In this document: one piece after another, positions 25,078 through 34,382 of the stretch
Layout of the letters: the number at the start of each line of letters is the position of its first letter
Numbering within the stretch: position 1 is the stretch's first letter
From: Sulfurisoma sp.
Lineage (GTDB): Bacteria > Pseudomonadota > Gammaproteobacteria > Burkholderiales > Rhodocyclaceae
DNA length: 64,000 nt
Assembly: GCA_030691075.1 (NCBI GenBank)
Contig: JAUYFI010000087.1
Span: forward strand, 20,633-84,632
Direction of reading: 5' to 3'
Notes under the pieces: generated by a model
Databases searched by the model: none
Seen by the model: only the letters and a program-made list of their open reading frames with translations
Told to the model about the DNA's origin: nothing
Program-made: the position numbers and the translations under genes

Positions 25078-25194
25078 CACGACAAGGATGGTGGCCATCG
25101 CCGCGAGCAATGATCGGATCGGTGGCAGCTGTTCGGGAAAACCGAACAACTGCCACTTTGGACAGATTCCCGCCCTCGAAGCGATACTCCATCT

Positions 25195-25839
25195 CTATGC
25201 GACCACGCGCCGCAAGCCATCGCGCAGCTTCGCAAAACTCGGAGAGTCATTCTGGTCAATATCCATGAGCGGGCCAATTGTCTTAGCCCACTCATGCTTC
25301 ACTTGCCCAGGCAGTGGCCATCCAACGGACTTGATCGCCGACAAACCACCTGGATAAATTGCATCGGCGAGCAGCTCCCATGTGTCGCAAGGACTGTCTT
25401 GCTGGTATCGGGCCAACACATCTTGTTTCGCCTTCGGATATGCAGCGAACAATGCATTCCTGTCTCCCAGATACCACGCCTCTACTTCTTCAATCGCAAG
25501 GCGGAAAAGGGCATTCGGTTCTGGATTGCACGATTCCGCAACTGCCTTCAATTCTGCGAGAAATTCCTTGCAGTTCCGTTTGTCGCTATCCACTACCACG
25601 ACTACCACGTCGATGCCTGGAGTTTTCCCATAGCCTTGTAGCAATCTTGGCAGACGATCCAGGAGGATGCGCTTTGATGGGTCAGTCTTGGCGGATAGTC
25701 CCTGCGGAATGCGCCCAATCCCCTTATAGGAAATGAGTCGCCAAGTATGCGGCTCGCCTTCTGGTCCCAATATCCGAGGGATCAGCAATTCAAGCAATGC
25801 CGCGCCGGAATTATCTTCGACAAGTATCTCGATATGCAC
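25195..25839 (-). CDS. DUF4276-like protein, partner of the AAA ATPase
   Basis: A 214-residue acidic protein starting MHIEILVEDNSGAALLELLIPRIL with a central VVVVVVDSDKRN stretch and IEEVEAWYLGD. This layout (an N-terminal EDxSG loop, then a hydrophobic strand ending in DxDxxN, then a conserved ExEAW) is that of the DUF4276 family, thought to carry a TOPRIM-like nuclease fold. It begins two bases after the AAA ATPase gene and so should be cotranscribed. Pairs of an OLD/SMC-like ATPase with such a protein are common in defence islands. DNA composition is visibly AT-richer than in the hydrogenase genes. The nuclease role is inferred from the family. Confidence 0.7.
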   Translation of the reverse strand: MHIEILVEDNSGAALLELLIPRILGPEGEPHTWRLISYKGIGRIPQGLSAKTDPSKRILLDRLPRLLQGYGKTPGIDVVVVVVDSDKRNCKEFLAELKAVAESCNPEPNALFRLAIEEVEAWYLGDRNALFAAYPKAKQDVLARYQQDSPCDTWELLADAIYPGGLSAIKSVGWPLPGQVKHEWAKTIGPLMDIDQNDSPSFAKLRDGLRRVVA

Positions 25840-25841
25840 TC

Positions 25842-27074
25842 TTACCTCGCATCGAGATAGTCGCTGTACCAGAGACTGCCGAGGGGCAGCCCTTCGGCAA
25901 CCAGATTCGCTACGAGCGCAAGGTCGGAGGCTCGTTGTATGGTCGAATATCCGTCAGCTCCTTTCTCAAGAATCCAAACCTCGGCAGGCGACAGCGCATC
26001 GACAAAATAGGGTTGATGCGTGGTGACGAAGAGTTGAGGCGCATTCTTCTTTCCGGTTGCGTGCATGCGAAATTCATAGGCCAATGTGTCGAGCAACTTG
26101 TGATACAGGCCGTTTTCGGGCTCCTCGACGCAAATGAAGGGCGGCGGATCGGGATCTTCCATCAGCAACAGGTAGGCGAATATTTTCAGCGTCCCGTCAG
26201 ACATTTGCTGAGCAAAAAACGGATCGGAAAATGCGCCGTCATTGAACTGAAGCAGAACTCTCTTGTCCTGGGTAACATCGGTCTTAATGCTTTGAACACC
26301 GGGAATTTTTTCCGCGATGCGATCAAGGATCGTCTTGAAGCGATCCTTGTGTTCCCGCTCCATGTACTGGACAACATTGCCGATATTGTCCCCATGAATG
26401 TTCAGATGTCTTTGCGGTCCAGCTGAAGGAATACTGCGCGCCGCATCAGGAGAGAAATAAGAGAGGTACCAGCCTTTCAGGAAATCCCTGAATCGCTTGA
26501 TTCGTGGATGTTCCTTCAGTGTGCCAAGGGTCGCGATACCCAATTGCCGCAGATCGGTAAGTTCGACTTCCTCCTGCGCGCGATCTTCTTCGTTCGTTTC
26601 CTCTTCAACAGCTTCTTCACCTGCCCAAACCATTCCGTTGCCATGGTGCAGGCGGAGAAACGGAAATGGACGGCCATGTTTCTGTCCCTTGCGCCGTTGC
26701 TTCAATACTTCCGATTCGACAAAAGGTCTGCCGGACTCGTCCAGGGCAATGGCTAGCTCGTAGGTAATAGGCCGTTCATTGGGTGCTTCTCGGTAGTAGA
26801 CCTCGAACCGGATTGCATCATCCGTTTCCATGGAACGCAACCGCTCGAATCCCCCACGCTGTTCCATGTCGCAGGCGGTTTCCACGTCATACGCAAGGCA
26901 GTCTGCGATGAAGCCAAAGGCATCGAAGAGCGAACTCTTGCCAACGCCATTCTTGCCAATGACGACCGTGAAAGGAGTCAGCGGTTCTCCATGTTGCTGA
27001 TTGGATAGCCTGCCGATGGTTACATCGCGCAATGCGCGATAGTTTTGAACTCGAAATCCTTCGATTAGCGCCAT
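25842..27074 (-). CDS. SMC/OLD-like AAA ATPase
   Basis: A 410-residue ABC/SMC-type ATPase. It has Walker A VVIGKNGVGKSSLFDAF near residues 37-53, an inserted acidic stretch (EEAVEEETNEEDRAQEEVEL) near 155-175, the signature-like MSDGTLKIFAYLLLM, Walker B FICVEEPENGLY and the H-loop VTTHQPYFVD. These features belong to the AAA_21/RloA-like ATPases used in anti-phage systems such as PARIS, OLD and RloAB. The gene lies nine bases after the methylase stop and two before the DUF4276-like gene, so the pair is integrated into the restriction operon. Composition is AT-rich relative to the surroundings. Confidence 0.85.
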   Translation of the reverse strand: MALIEGFRVQNYRALRDVTIGRLSNQQHGEPLTPFTVVIGKNGVGKSSLFDAFGFIADCLAYDVETACDMEQRGGFERLRSMETDDAIRFEVYYREAPNERPITYELAIALDESGRPFVESEVLKQRRKGQKHGRPFPFLRLHHGNGMVWAGEEAVEEETNEEDRAQEEVELTDLRQLGIATLGTLKEHPRIKRFRDFLKGWYLSYFSPDAARSIPSAGPQRHLNIHGDNIGNVVQYMEREHKDRFKTILDRIAEKIPGVQSIKTDVTQDKRVLLQFNDGAFSDPFFAQQMSDGTLKIFAYLLLMEDPDPPPFICVEEPENGLYHKLLDTLAYEFRMHATGKKNAPQLFVTTHQPYFVDALSPAEVWILEKGADGYSTIQRASDLALVANLVAEGLPLGSLWYSDYLDAR

Positions 27075-27083
27075 GTCTTTACC

Positions 27084-30008
27084 TCAGTCAATTCTGAAAA
27101 CCTTCATCACTTCATCCCCGAGATGATTGATTACCTTGACCGCTATTCTCCCTGATGTCGGCTTGTCGAACGGCCGCGAGGTATCGCTGTTGAGCGTGGC
27201 CCAGGCGTCTTCGTTGATTTCGGCCTTGAGTGTGGTCTTCAGCGCCTTGTAGGGGTCGTTGGCGCCGAGGAAGTAGGCGTGGCGGACGAAGAAGCTTTCT
27301 TCGTTGTAGTCGGTATCGATGAACCAGCAGGCGATGCCGTCGGCGCCGTCGCTGCGGACTTCGCCGGTGCTGGGGTCGAAGACGTCTACGCCGTGGACTT
27401 TCACCTGCACCCTGTCGTCGGCTGCCGGGATGATCTCGATGTCCGGCTCGCCGAAGATGACGAAGAGGTTGCCCTTGCCGGTGTTCTTGAGGTCTTCTGC
27501 CATGTGCAGGTCGGCGTTCATGCGCGCGCGCAGGACGGCGACGCGGCCGAGTTTGTTGAAGTCGGTGGTGCGCGCTTCGAAGTTGAAGGCGCAGGCGATC
27601 AGCACGTCGAAGCCGGCGTCTCCGGCCTCGCGGGCGGCTTCGACGAGGTCGGGGCGGGAGACGGTGCCGAACTCGGGGCCGATGAAGATGGCGGCGCGCC
27701 GCTCCACACCTTGGGGCGCCGTCTCGCCAGCGCCGACTTTTTGATCCGACACGCTGCCTTCGATGTAGCGGCCCTCGGCGCAGACCAGATCGCCTGGCCA
27801 AGGCGTAAGCGAGGTGAAGACGATGCGGTCTTCCTTGTGCGCCTGCTGCACACCGGCGGTGCGCAGGTTTTCCAGGATCATCTGCACGAAGTCGCGCTCG
27901 CCGTAGCCCGCGCCCGGCTGGGCTGCCTTGTTGGGGTCGATCAGTTCGTCGTTCTCGTCCACGCCGAGCACGCGATGGGGCGAGAGGCTCTCCGCCGTGA
28001 AGGGGCCGGCGACGCGAACCTTTTTCTTGTCCTCGTAGGGCTTGTCGTAGAGGTATTCGGACTCGGCCTTGGCGGCGATGGAGGCATCGATTTCCTTCTG
28101 GCGGGCGATGCGCTGCTGCCACCAGTCGGCGTGGAGCTTCTTCGCCGCGTCGCTCCACTTGGCCTCGGCCTCGCGGGGAATTTCCCATTCCTGCCACTGC
28201 TTGCCCAAGGCCTTGTTCAGTTGTTCGCGCAGGGGTTCCAGCCGTTCCTGAAACTTGTCCCAGATGACGTCGATCTCGGCGTTGTTGGCGATGGATTTCA
28301 GGGTGATGTGGGGCACGCGCTCATAGACGAAGCCGTGGCGGAGGTTGCCGTAGGTGGGCTTGCTGGAGGGCGCGCCGCGGCTGACTTCGGCTTCCTTGAA
28401 CTGGCCGTCCTTGCTGTCGGCGAGCAGGTAATAGGGATAGCGCGCGCCCATGATGCGGGCGCGGGCCAGGGCCAGCGCGACACGGGAGGTATCGATGGTG
28501 ATCCAGCGGCGGCCCCATTGTTCGGCGACGTAGGCGGTGGTGCCGGAGCCGCAGGTGGGGTCGAGGACGAGGTCGCCAGGGTCGGTGGTCATCAGAACGC
28601 AGCGTTGAATCAACGTGGTGGGGGTTTGCACCACATACACCTTCGGGTCAGCTCGGCTCTGAACACCGCCTATATTCAGCCAAGCGTTATTCGATATAGC
28701 TGCGCTGAAGTCTTCGAGGTAGCGGACATACGCCAAGCTGCTTCCTGTTACCTCCACTCGACCGGCACATAACAAACGGAGCATTCCGGCTTCATTGGTT
28801 TTCCAACGGACCTTGATGGATGGCTTGATTTCCTTGCCATCGATACGAACTGCAAACCACGAGGCCGCGCCCTCTCCCTTATCGCGCCCAACGCTCTGGC
28901 TTGTAAGGTTGTCCTGGCGATAGACTCTTGCCCCCAGTGGCAGTGAGCTTGCTCCAACTCGTTCATCAGCAGTCAGCGAACGCCGGTCCAAGCTTGGTAG
29001 CACAACCCGGTTGTATTTCTCTGCACCGTCCTCGCCAACTTCCTTCGAGCCAAACAAGGGTCGGTACTTCGTGCGCTCCTTGTCGCGCGCATACCAGAGG
29101 ACATAGTCGACAACACCCGGCAAGTAGACGCCTGTTGACCCGCCGGATGTCTTTGTCGAAATCTGTGCAATGACGTTGTCTTCCCCAAACACCTCATCCA
29201 TCACCGCCCGCACCCGGTGCACGTTCTCGTCCCCGATCTGCACAAAGATAGAGCCCGAGTCCGTCAACAAATCCCGCGCCACCGTCAGTCGGTCGCGCAG
29301 ATAAGTCAGGTAGGAGTGGATGCCGTCGCGCCAGGTGTCGCGGAAGGCTTTGACCTGCTCGGGCTCGCGGGTGATGTGGGCGGCGTTGCCGTCCTTGACG
29401 TCGCGGCTGGTGGTGCTCCACTGGAAGTTGGAGTTGAATTTGATGCCGTAGGGCGGATCGAAGTAGATGCATTGCACCCGGCCAGCGAGGCCCTCGCGCT
29501 CGGCGAGGGAGGCCATGACTTGCAGGCTGTCGCCGAGGATCATGCGGTTGGCCCAGTGGGCGTCGTGCTGGTAGAACTCGGTGCGGGCAGCGTCGTCGGG
29601 CAGGCCGTTGAAGTCGGCGAACATATCCACCTGAGCCCCCTCTCCCCGGCCCTCTCCCGCGAGGGGAGAGGGGGATTTCTCCGACTGGCGGCGCAGGTCG
29701 TCGATCAGCACCTTGGGGTGGATTTTTTCCTGGATGTAGATGGGCGGGGCGTGGACGACGAGGTCGGACCAGTCCTGCTGGTCCTTGCCGCGCCAGACCA
29801 GTTGCGGGTCGAGGTCGCGGTTGCGGGCGGCGGCCTCGTCCTGCAAAGCGCCGCCGCGGCGCTCGTAGGCGATGCGCGTGGGCTCTCGCTCTTCCTTGTG
29901 CATCACCGACTGGTATTCGGCGGTGGGGATGTTCTTGCGCGTGGCCTCGTCGTGTTTGAGGGCTTCGACGGTGAGTTTCGCCGCCGGTTTGGTGGGTTTC
30001 TTGGTCAT
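27084..30008 (-). CDS. type III-like adenine-specific DNA methyltransferase (Mod)
   Basis: A 974-residue beta-class N6-adenine methyltransferase. Motif IV DPPYGIKF occurs near residue 185, followed by the target-recognition region, then VLDPTCGSGTTAYVAEQ as the AdoMet site (motif I) near 475. A long C-terminal half (VIWDKFQERLEPL, RAAIFIGPEFGTV) is shared with methylases paired with BPTD_3080-type restriction proteins. The start at 30008 overlaps the fic stop as ATGA. Two repeat-derived inserts are in frame: PLAGEGRGEG near residue 115 and KVGAGETAPQG near 760. The target-recognition part, about 28600-29190, is visibly AT-richer than the flanks. Confidence 0.9.
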   Translation of the reverse strand: MTKKPTKPAAKLTVEALKHDEATRKNIPTAEYQSVMHKEEREPTRIAYERRGGALQDEAAARNRDLDPQLVWRGKDQQDWSDLVVHAPPIYIQEKIHPKVLIDDLRRQSEKSPSPLAGEGRGEGAQVDMFADFNGLPDDAARTEFYQHDAHWANRMILGDSLQVMASLAEREGLAGRVQCIYFDPPYGIKFNSNFQWSTTSRDVKDGNAAHITREPEQVKAFRDTWRDGIHSYLTYLRDRLTVARDLLTDSGSIFVQIGDENVHRVRAVMDEVFGEDNVIAQISTKTSGGSTGVYLPGVVDYVLWYARDKERTKYRPLFGSKEVGEDGAEKYNRVVLPSLDRRSLTADERVGASSLPLGARVYRQDNLTSQSVGRDKGEGAASWFAVRIDGKEIKPSIKVRWKTNEAGMLRLLCAGRVEVTGSSLAYVRYLEDFSAAISNNAWLNIGGVQSRADPKVYVVQTPTTLIQRCVLMTTDPGDLVLDPTCGSGTTAYVAEQWGRRWITIDTSRVALALARARIMGARYPYYLLADSKDGQFKEAEVSRGAPSSKPTYGNLRHGFVYERVPHITLKSIANNAEIDVIWDKFQERLEPLREQLNKALGKQWQEWEIPREAEAKWSDAAKKLHADWWQQRIARQKEIDASIAAKAESEYLYDKPYEDKKKVRVAGPFTAESLSPHRVLGVDENDELIDPNKAAQPGAGYGERDFVQMILENLRTAGVQQAHKEDRIVFTSLTPWPGDLVCAEGRYIEGSVSDQKVGAGETAPQGVERRAAIFIGPEFGTVSRPDLVEAAREAGDAGFDVLIACAFNFEARTTDFNKLGRVAVLRARMNADLHMAEDLKNTGKGNLFVIFGEPDIEIIPAADDRVQVKVHGVDVFDPSTGEVRSDGADGIACWFIDTDYNEESFFVRHAYFLGANDPYKALKTTLKAEINEDAWATLNSDTSRPFDKPTSGRIAVKVINHLGDEVMKVFRID
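27718..27742 (+). repeat. dispersed 25-base repeat, inside the mod gene
   Basis: Plus strand core CGCCAGCGCCGACTTTTT, one mismatch from the copy at 19353-19377. On the gene strand it reads in frame as KVGAGETA between EGSVSDQ and the conserved RRAAIFIG, where the family seems to need no such residues. Confidence 0.75.
29638..29680. repeat. palindromic repeat encoding PLAGEGRGEG inside mod
   Basis: A CT/GA-rich imperfect palindrome built from CCCTCTCCCC, CCCTCTCCC and GGGGAGAGGGGG. On the gene strand it translates to SPSPLAGEGRGEGA in frame. This is a widespread short proteobacterial repeat, usually intergenic; here it forms an insert near residue 115 of the methylase between RRQSEK and QVDMFAD. 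Confidence 0.8.
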
Positions 30009-31201
30009 GATTCCTTCTTGCCCAGCGGCTTGATGTTCTTGGGCGTGATGAAGCCGGGCCAAAGCGCGTTGTCGGTATCGAGGAAGGCCAGCTCCATTTC
30101 CCGCAGGCGGTGCAGGTCGCGGCTCCGCGTCTTGTCGTTGCGCTTGAGGTAGAGGCTGGTGTACCAGGGCGCCTGGCGCACTTCGTCAAGCGTCAGCGGC
30201 CGCCCCCGGTCGAGCAGTTGGCAGAGGATGGTGTATTGCCGTGCGTTGATGCGCCTGTCGTCCAGGGCACGGCGGATGTTGCTCTCGTAAAGCAGCATGG
30301 CAACCAGGCGATTGACGCGATCGTGCAGGCTGTTGATCGTCAGGCGCATGCCTTCGAGATGGAATCCGACAAAGGCCTGATTGGGCGCGGGCTGCCCTTT
30401 TTCGGCGGCCTTGCGGCAGGTGTTGAAGAGCGTGAAGTAGGCGTCGATGTTCGTCAGGTAATGGCGGGCCAGCGCAAAGGGCGCGTAGCGGTAACCGGCA
30501 GCCTGGAGCAGCGTGGCTTCGATGACGCGCCCGACACGGCCGTTGCCATCCCAGAAGGGGTGGATCTGTTCGTAGTAGAGATGCACCAGCGGCGCGCGGA
30601 TCAGGGCCGGGATCCCCGCCGCCGCCAATTCCCCGTGCCAGCCGACCAGGGCCTCCAGCAGGCGCTCGATGTCCCTGCCGTATTGGGGCGGTTTGTAGCG
30701 CCCGCCATGGGCCTCGTCGCCGACGAAGGTAATGCGTGTCTTGGGGTTGTCGCGAATGAGACCGGGGCGATTGTCGGGGTGGGGGACATCCTTGCTGATG
30801 AGCCGGTGCAGATCGACGATGAATTGCGTCGTCAGGGACCAGCCGGGCGACTTGGCAACGGCTTGCGACAGATCGTAGGCCGCCTTGATGTTGAGCGCGC
30901 GCCGTTGCTCAACTTCCTGCACCTGGCCGGGATCGAGGGCCAGGGCGCTGGCGGTCTCAGCCTCGGTCAGGGTGCCGCCCTCGATGGTGTTGGTGCCGAA
31001 CACGCTGCTGGCCACGACCTCCTGCTCCAGACGGTTGGCCACCTGGGAGAGAGGAGAAGCCACGAAGCGTTCGTGAGCATCTTCGACGCGCTGGAGGGCC
31101 AGGCCAATATCGTCCGCCACGAAGCCAAGCTGGAAGACGAAGGGGCCGAAGCGGTCCGTTTCAACCCGACGGGAGATTTCAGAGAGGCTCTTTGGCAACA
31201 T
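30005..31201 (-). CDS. Fic family protein
   Basis: A 398-residue Fic-domain protein. The active-site loop HPFWDGNGRVGR (214-225) fits HPFx(D/E)GNGRxxR, so AMP transfer (or another NMP transfer) should be possible. An N-terminal TNTIEG (70-75) matches the (S/T)xxxE(G/N) inhibitory helix, making this a self-restrained class II Fic. The C-terminal winged-helix-like part (RRINARQYTILCQLLDRG) is common. It is located between the res and mod genes of the restriction system, overlapping mod as ATGA, and starts 101 bases after res. Fic genes are often found inside such restriction loci, possibly as a backup toxin; its target cannot be told. Confidence 0.9.
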   Translation of the reverse strand: MLPKSLSEISRRVETDRFGPFVFQLGFVADDIGLALQRVEDAHERFVASPLSQVANRLEQEVVASSVFGTNTIEGGTLTEAETASALALDPGQVQEVEQRRALNIKAAYDLSQAVAKSPGWSLTTQFIVDLHRLISKDVPHPDNRPGLIRDNPKTRITFVGDEAHGGRYKPPQYGRDIERLLEALVGWHGELAAAGIPALIRAPLVHLYYEQIHPFWDGNGRVGRVIEATLLQAAGYRYAPFALARHYLTNIDAYFTLFNTCRKAAEKGQPAPNQAFVGFHLEGMRLTINSLHDRVNRLVAMLLYESNIRRALDDRRINARQYTILCQLLDRGRPLTLDEVRQAPWYTSLYLKRNDKTRSRDLHRLREMELAFLDTDNALWPGFITPKNIKPLGKKES

Positions 31202-31301
31202 TTTGTCCGAGAAAATGTCCGGCGAAATTTTGTTGATTATCCTATGTTTTCATTCTGTTATCGAGATACACCACGATCCCGTGTCCAAAAATATGTCCGT
31301 T

Positions 31302-34300
31302 CTACTGAACCAGCGCCTCGATCATTCTGGCGAACTCGGCTGCGACCTTCTTGCCGAAGTCGTCCTGCATCTGGAACACGTCGGTAAATTCGGCGAAGGC
31401 CCAGCGGCCGTGCTGCTTGAGGTTGTTCACGCCGGGCACCCAGTAGAGTTCCATGGTCGCCTTCTTTTCCTTGGCGTCTTCGCGGCGGTAGCCCTTGATC
31501 TCGACGATCAGGTGCAGGAGGTCGTCGTCGCCATGGCCGTCGTCCACGAGGACGATGAAGTCGGGCAGGTAGGTACGGGTTTCGGAGGCGTAGCGGTAGG
31601 GCACTTCGAGACCGAGGTTGTGGTTCTTGACGTAGGCGCGAACGCGGGGATGGGCTTCGGCGACGCGGCAGAACTCGGCCTCCCAGTCGCTGTCGAGGAT
31701 GACCCAGTTGAGGTGGCAGCGGCGGGCGTCGGTCTCCCAGCGGTCGGTCTTGGAGGTGTTGAAGTTGACGTGGATGGTGCTGCCGACGGGGTTGTAGGGG
31801 TCGAGGACGGCCTTTATGCGGGCAGCCGCCTCCTCCGGCCTGACTTCCAGCGAGGCGCGCGTAATTGCATCGGTAATGCGCTTGCAGGCCATTTTCGCCA
31901 ACTCCGGGTACATGAGTTGGGCCGGGTAGGTGCCACCCTTGCAGACGAGGCGGGTGTCGAGCCACTCCTTGGCGATGCGCTTCAACTGCCCGAAGAGATG
32001 GAGCTTGGGTGCTTCGCCGGGCTCCCGCCAGTAATTTTCGAGCAAGTGTTTGGTGAGATGGAAAATCAATGTGGAACGGCGCATGTCCCCGGTATGAACA
32101 AGGTTCAGGTCCACACCCTCGCCGATGATGCCGGCGTTGAGGGTAACCGAGGGGCCTACAAGGTACGGGTTCAACTCCAGCACCGAATCCTCGTTGAACT
32201 TCCAGGGAAGGAGCTCATCGGGCAACTCCACGCGGTAGCCCTGCACGCGGGGAAAGCGGATTTCCAGCGCGTCGCGTTCGGGGCGAACGGCCCTGACCTG
32301 GATGGTCTCGCGCGGTGGCTGCGGCGGCGCGACGACGGGCTTGGCGGTGAAGTCGAAGGGAATGCCGAGCACGTCGGCGTATTCGACATTGAAGAGGCCA
32401 TCGTCGTTGAGGTGGTAGGACTGGCGGCGTAGCGCCCGCCCGATCACCTGCTCGCACAGCAACTGGGTGCCGAAGGCGCGCACGCCGAGCACGTGGGTGA
32501 CGGTGTTGGCGTCCCAGCCTTCGGTGAGCATGGAGACGGAGACGACGCAGCGGATCGATTCGCCAAGTTTCCCGGCCTTGCCGACGGTGTTCATAACCTC
32601 GCGCAAGATTTTCGCGTCGTCAAGCGACTTGCCTGCTCGAAGGTCATCGGCCAACTTGCCGCCACGCTCGAAAATCTCCTGCTTGAACTGTTCCAACTCA
32701 GGCCCGGCCATCTCGTGAAAATTGTCGTCGAGTGCATCGCCGGATTCGATCTGTTCGCTGTCGATCAATAGCGTTCGCGGCCGCGCCAGCGGATTGCCAT
32801 ACTCGTCGAAGTTGGAAAACAACGGCAAGGCGCCGAGGAAGGGCGGCGGCGTGGTGCCGTCTTCATTGGCCGCACGCTGGAACCCGGAGATGTAGTCGTA
32901 GACCAGCTTCGAGGTGGAGGTGTTGTTGCAGACAACGATGAAGCAAGGGGGCACGTGGATGCCCGCCTTGTCCCAAAGTTCGTAAGTTTGTTTGTAGTGG
33001 CCGTAGAGGGCTTCGAGTGCGGTCTTCAGCGGTGTCGGCAGCTTGAGCGGGTCGAGCTGCTCGGCCTTGCCCCTACCCTTCTTCGGCATGTCCTTGCGGA
33101 TGTGTTCCCACAGGTTGCGGAACATGGGCATTTCGGTGCCGGGGATGTTGTCGGCCACCGGGACGCGGGGCAGCTTGACGATGCCGCACTCGATGGCGTC
33201 CATCAGCGAGAAGTCGCTCATGGTCCAGTGAAACAGGGTGCCTTCGGCGTAGCCGGAGCCGCGCAGGAAGAAGGGCGTGGCGGAAAGGTCCATCACCCGT
33301 GCGACGCCGAGCGTGCGGCCCACGGCCTCGATACCGGAAATCCACAGGCGGGCGGCTTCGTTGTTCTTTTCGGCTTCCTTGCGGTCGTCGCCCTTCATAT
33401 CCTCGCCTTCTTCGGGGCGCGGTTTTTCGCGGTAGCAGTGGTGCGCCTCGTCGTTGATGACCATGACGTTTTTCATGCCCATGAGTTCGGGCATCACGCG
33501 CTGGATCATCTGGCCTTCGGATTCGAGGGTGTCGAGTTCCTCGCCGCCGCGACCTTGCAGGAGCAGGCGACCACCCTTCGACAACTCCATGCGCTCGCGC
33601 AGCTTGAAGGCGTGGTAGTTGGTGATGACGATCTTGGCCCGCTTCACCTCTTCCAGCATGTCGCTGGGCAGCATTTCGCGGCTTTGGTAATAGCTGTCCG
33701 GGTCGTTGGGCTGGAGGACGCGCAGGCGGTCCTTGATGGTGATGCCCGGCGTGACGAGGAGAAAACCGCGGGTGAATTTCCTGCTGTTGGGGCGGCGCAC
33801 CGCATTGACCGTCTGCCAGGCGATCAGCATGGCCATTACGGTGGTCTTGCCGGCGCCGGTGGCGAGCTTGAGCGCCAGCCGCAGGATGCCGGGGTTGGCG
33901 TCGTTGTTGGCATTGGCGAGGTGTTGCAGGAAGCGCTCGGCGGACTTGCCGACCTGGGGCGCCACTTCGGTAAGCCAGATGGCGGTTTCCACGGCCTCGA
34001 CCTGGCAGAAGAAGGGCCGGATGCCGCTAAAGTGGTGGTGGCGCCAGTGCTGGAGCAGGCGCGCCGTCTCCGGCGTCACCCGCCAGTCGGCCGGATTGGA
34101 CAGGCTGCGCCATTTATCCACTTCCTGCCGCACGCCGTTGATGATGGCGGTGTGGGCGTATTCCTGCTTCTGGGTGGAAAGCCCTTCGTCGAACAGCAGG
34201 GAGTCCTGCTTTTGCGCGGCCTTCTGCTTTTTGGGCTTGGGGATCGGGGTGATGAACTCCGCGCGGCGGCGGGATTCGACGATCTGCTGGGTCGGCTGGC

Positions 34301-34382
34301 CGGACGCGTCAAGTTCCCAGTGGCGGATCGGATAGCCGTAGGGAGAATTGAGAACCGGCTTTTCGAAGAACCTGTTTTCCAT
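31302..34382 (-). CDS. type III-like restriction endonuclease (Res, BPTD_3080-type)
   Basis: A 1026-residue superfamily 2 helicase-nuclease. Walker A is LATGAGKTTVMAMLI near residue 177, the DEAD-box variant is VINDEAHHCYRE near 310, and motif VI is EQVIGRALRRQSY near 650, preceded by TEGWDANTVTHVLGVRAFG. The C-terminal YLPDFIVLVDDG and HLIVEIKGYRRED form a PD-(D/E)xK nuclease (Asp, Glu, Lys all present). It is the first gene of the operon res-fic-mod-AAA-DUF4276. The overall architecture is that of type III Res proteins which translocate or slide along DNA from unmodified sites. All key motifs seem intact, so the system is probably active. Confidence 0.92.
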   Translation of the reverse strand: MENRFFEKPVLNSPYGYPIRHWELDASGQPTQQIVESRRRAEFITPIPKPKKQKAAQKQDSLLFDEGLSTQKQEYAHTAIINGVRQEVDKWRSLSNPADWRVTPETARLLQHWRHHHFSGIRPFFCQVEAVETAIWLTEVAPQVGKSAERFLQHLANANNDANPGILRLALKLATGAGKTTVMAMLIAWQTVNAVRRPNSRKFTRGFLLVTPGITIKDRLRVLQPNDPDSYYQSREMLPSDMLEEVKRAKIVITNYHAFKLRERMELSKGGRLLLQGRGGEELDTLESEGQMIQRVMPELMGMKNVMVINDEAHHCYREKPRPEEGEDMKGDDRKEAEKNNEAARLWISGIEAVGRTLGVARVMDLSATPFFLRGSGYAEGTLFHWTMSDFSLMDAIECGIVKLPRVPVADNIPGTEMPMFRNLWEHIRKDMPKKGRGKAEQLDPLKLPTPLKTALEALYGHYKQTYELWDKAGIHVPPCFIVVCNNTSTSKLVYDYISGFQRAANEDGTTPPPFLGALPLFSNFDEYGNPLARPRTLLIDSEQIESGDALDDNFHEMAGPELEQFKQEIFERGGKLADDLRAGKSLDDAKILREVMNTVGKAGKLGESIRCVVSVSMLTEGWDANTVTHVLGVRAFGTQLLCEQVIGRALRRQSYHLNDDGLFNVEYADVLGIPFDFTAKPVVAPPQPPRETIQVRAVRPERDALEIRFPRVQGYRVELPDELLPWKFNEDSVLELNPYLVGPSVTLNAGIIGEGVDLNLVHTGDMRRSTLIFHLTKHLLENYWREPGEAPKLHLFGQLKRIAKEWLDTRLVCKGGTYPAQLMYPELAKMACKRITDAITRASLEVRPEEAAARIKAVLDPYNPVGSTIHVNFNTSKTDRWETDARRCHLNWVILDSDWEAEFCRVAEAHPRVRAYVKNHNLGLEVPYRYASETRTYLPDFIVLVDDGHGDDDLLHLIVEIKGYRREDAKEKKATMELYWVPGVNNLKQHGRWAFAEFTDVFQMQDDFGKKVAAEFARMIEALVQ

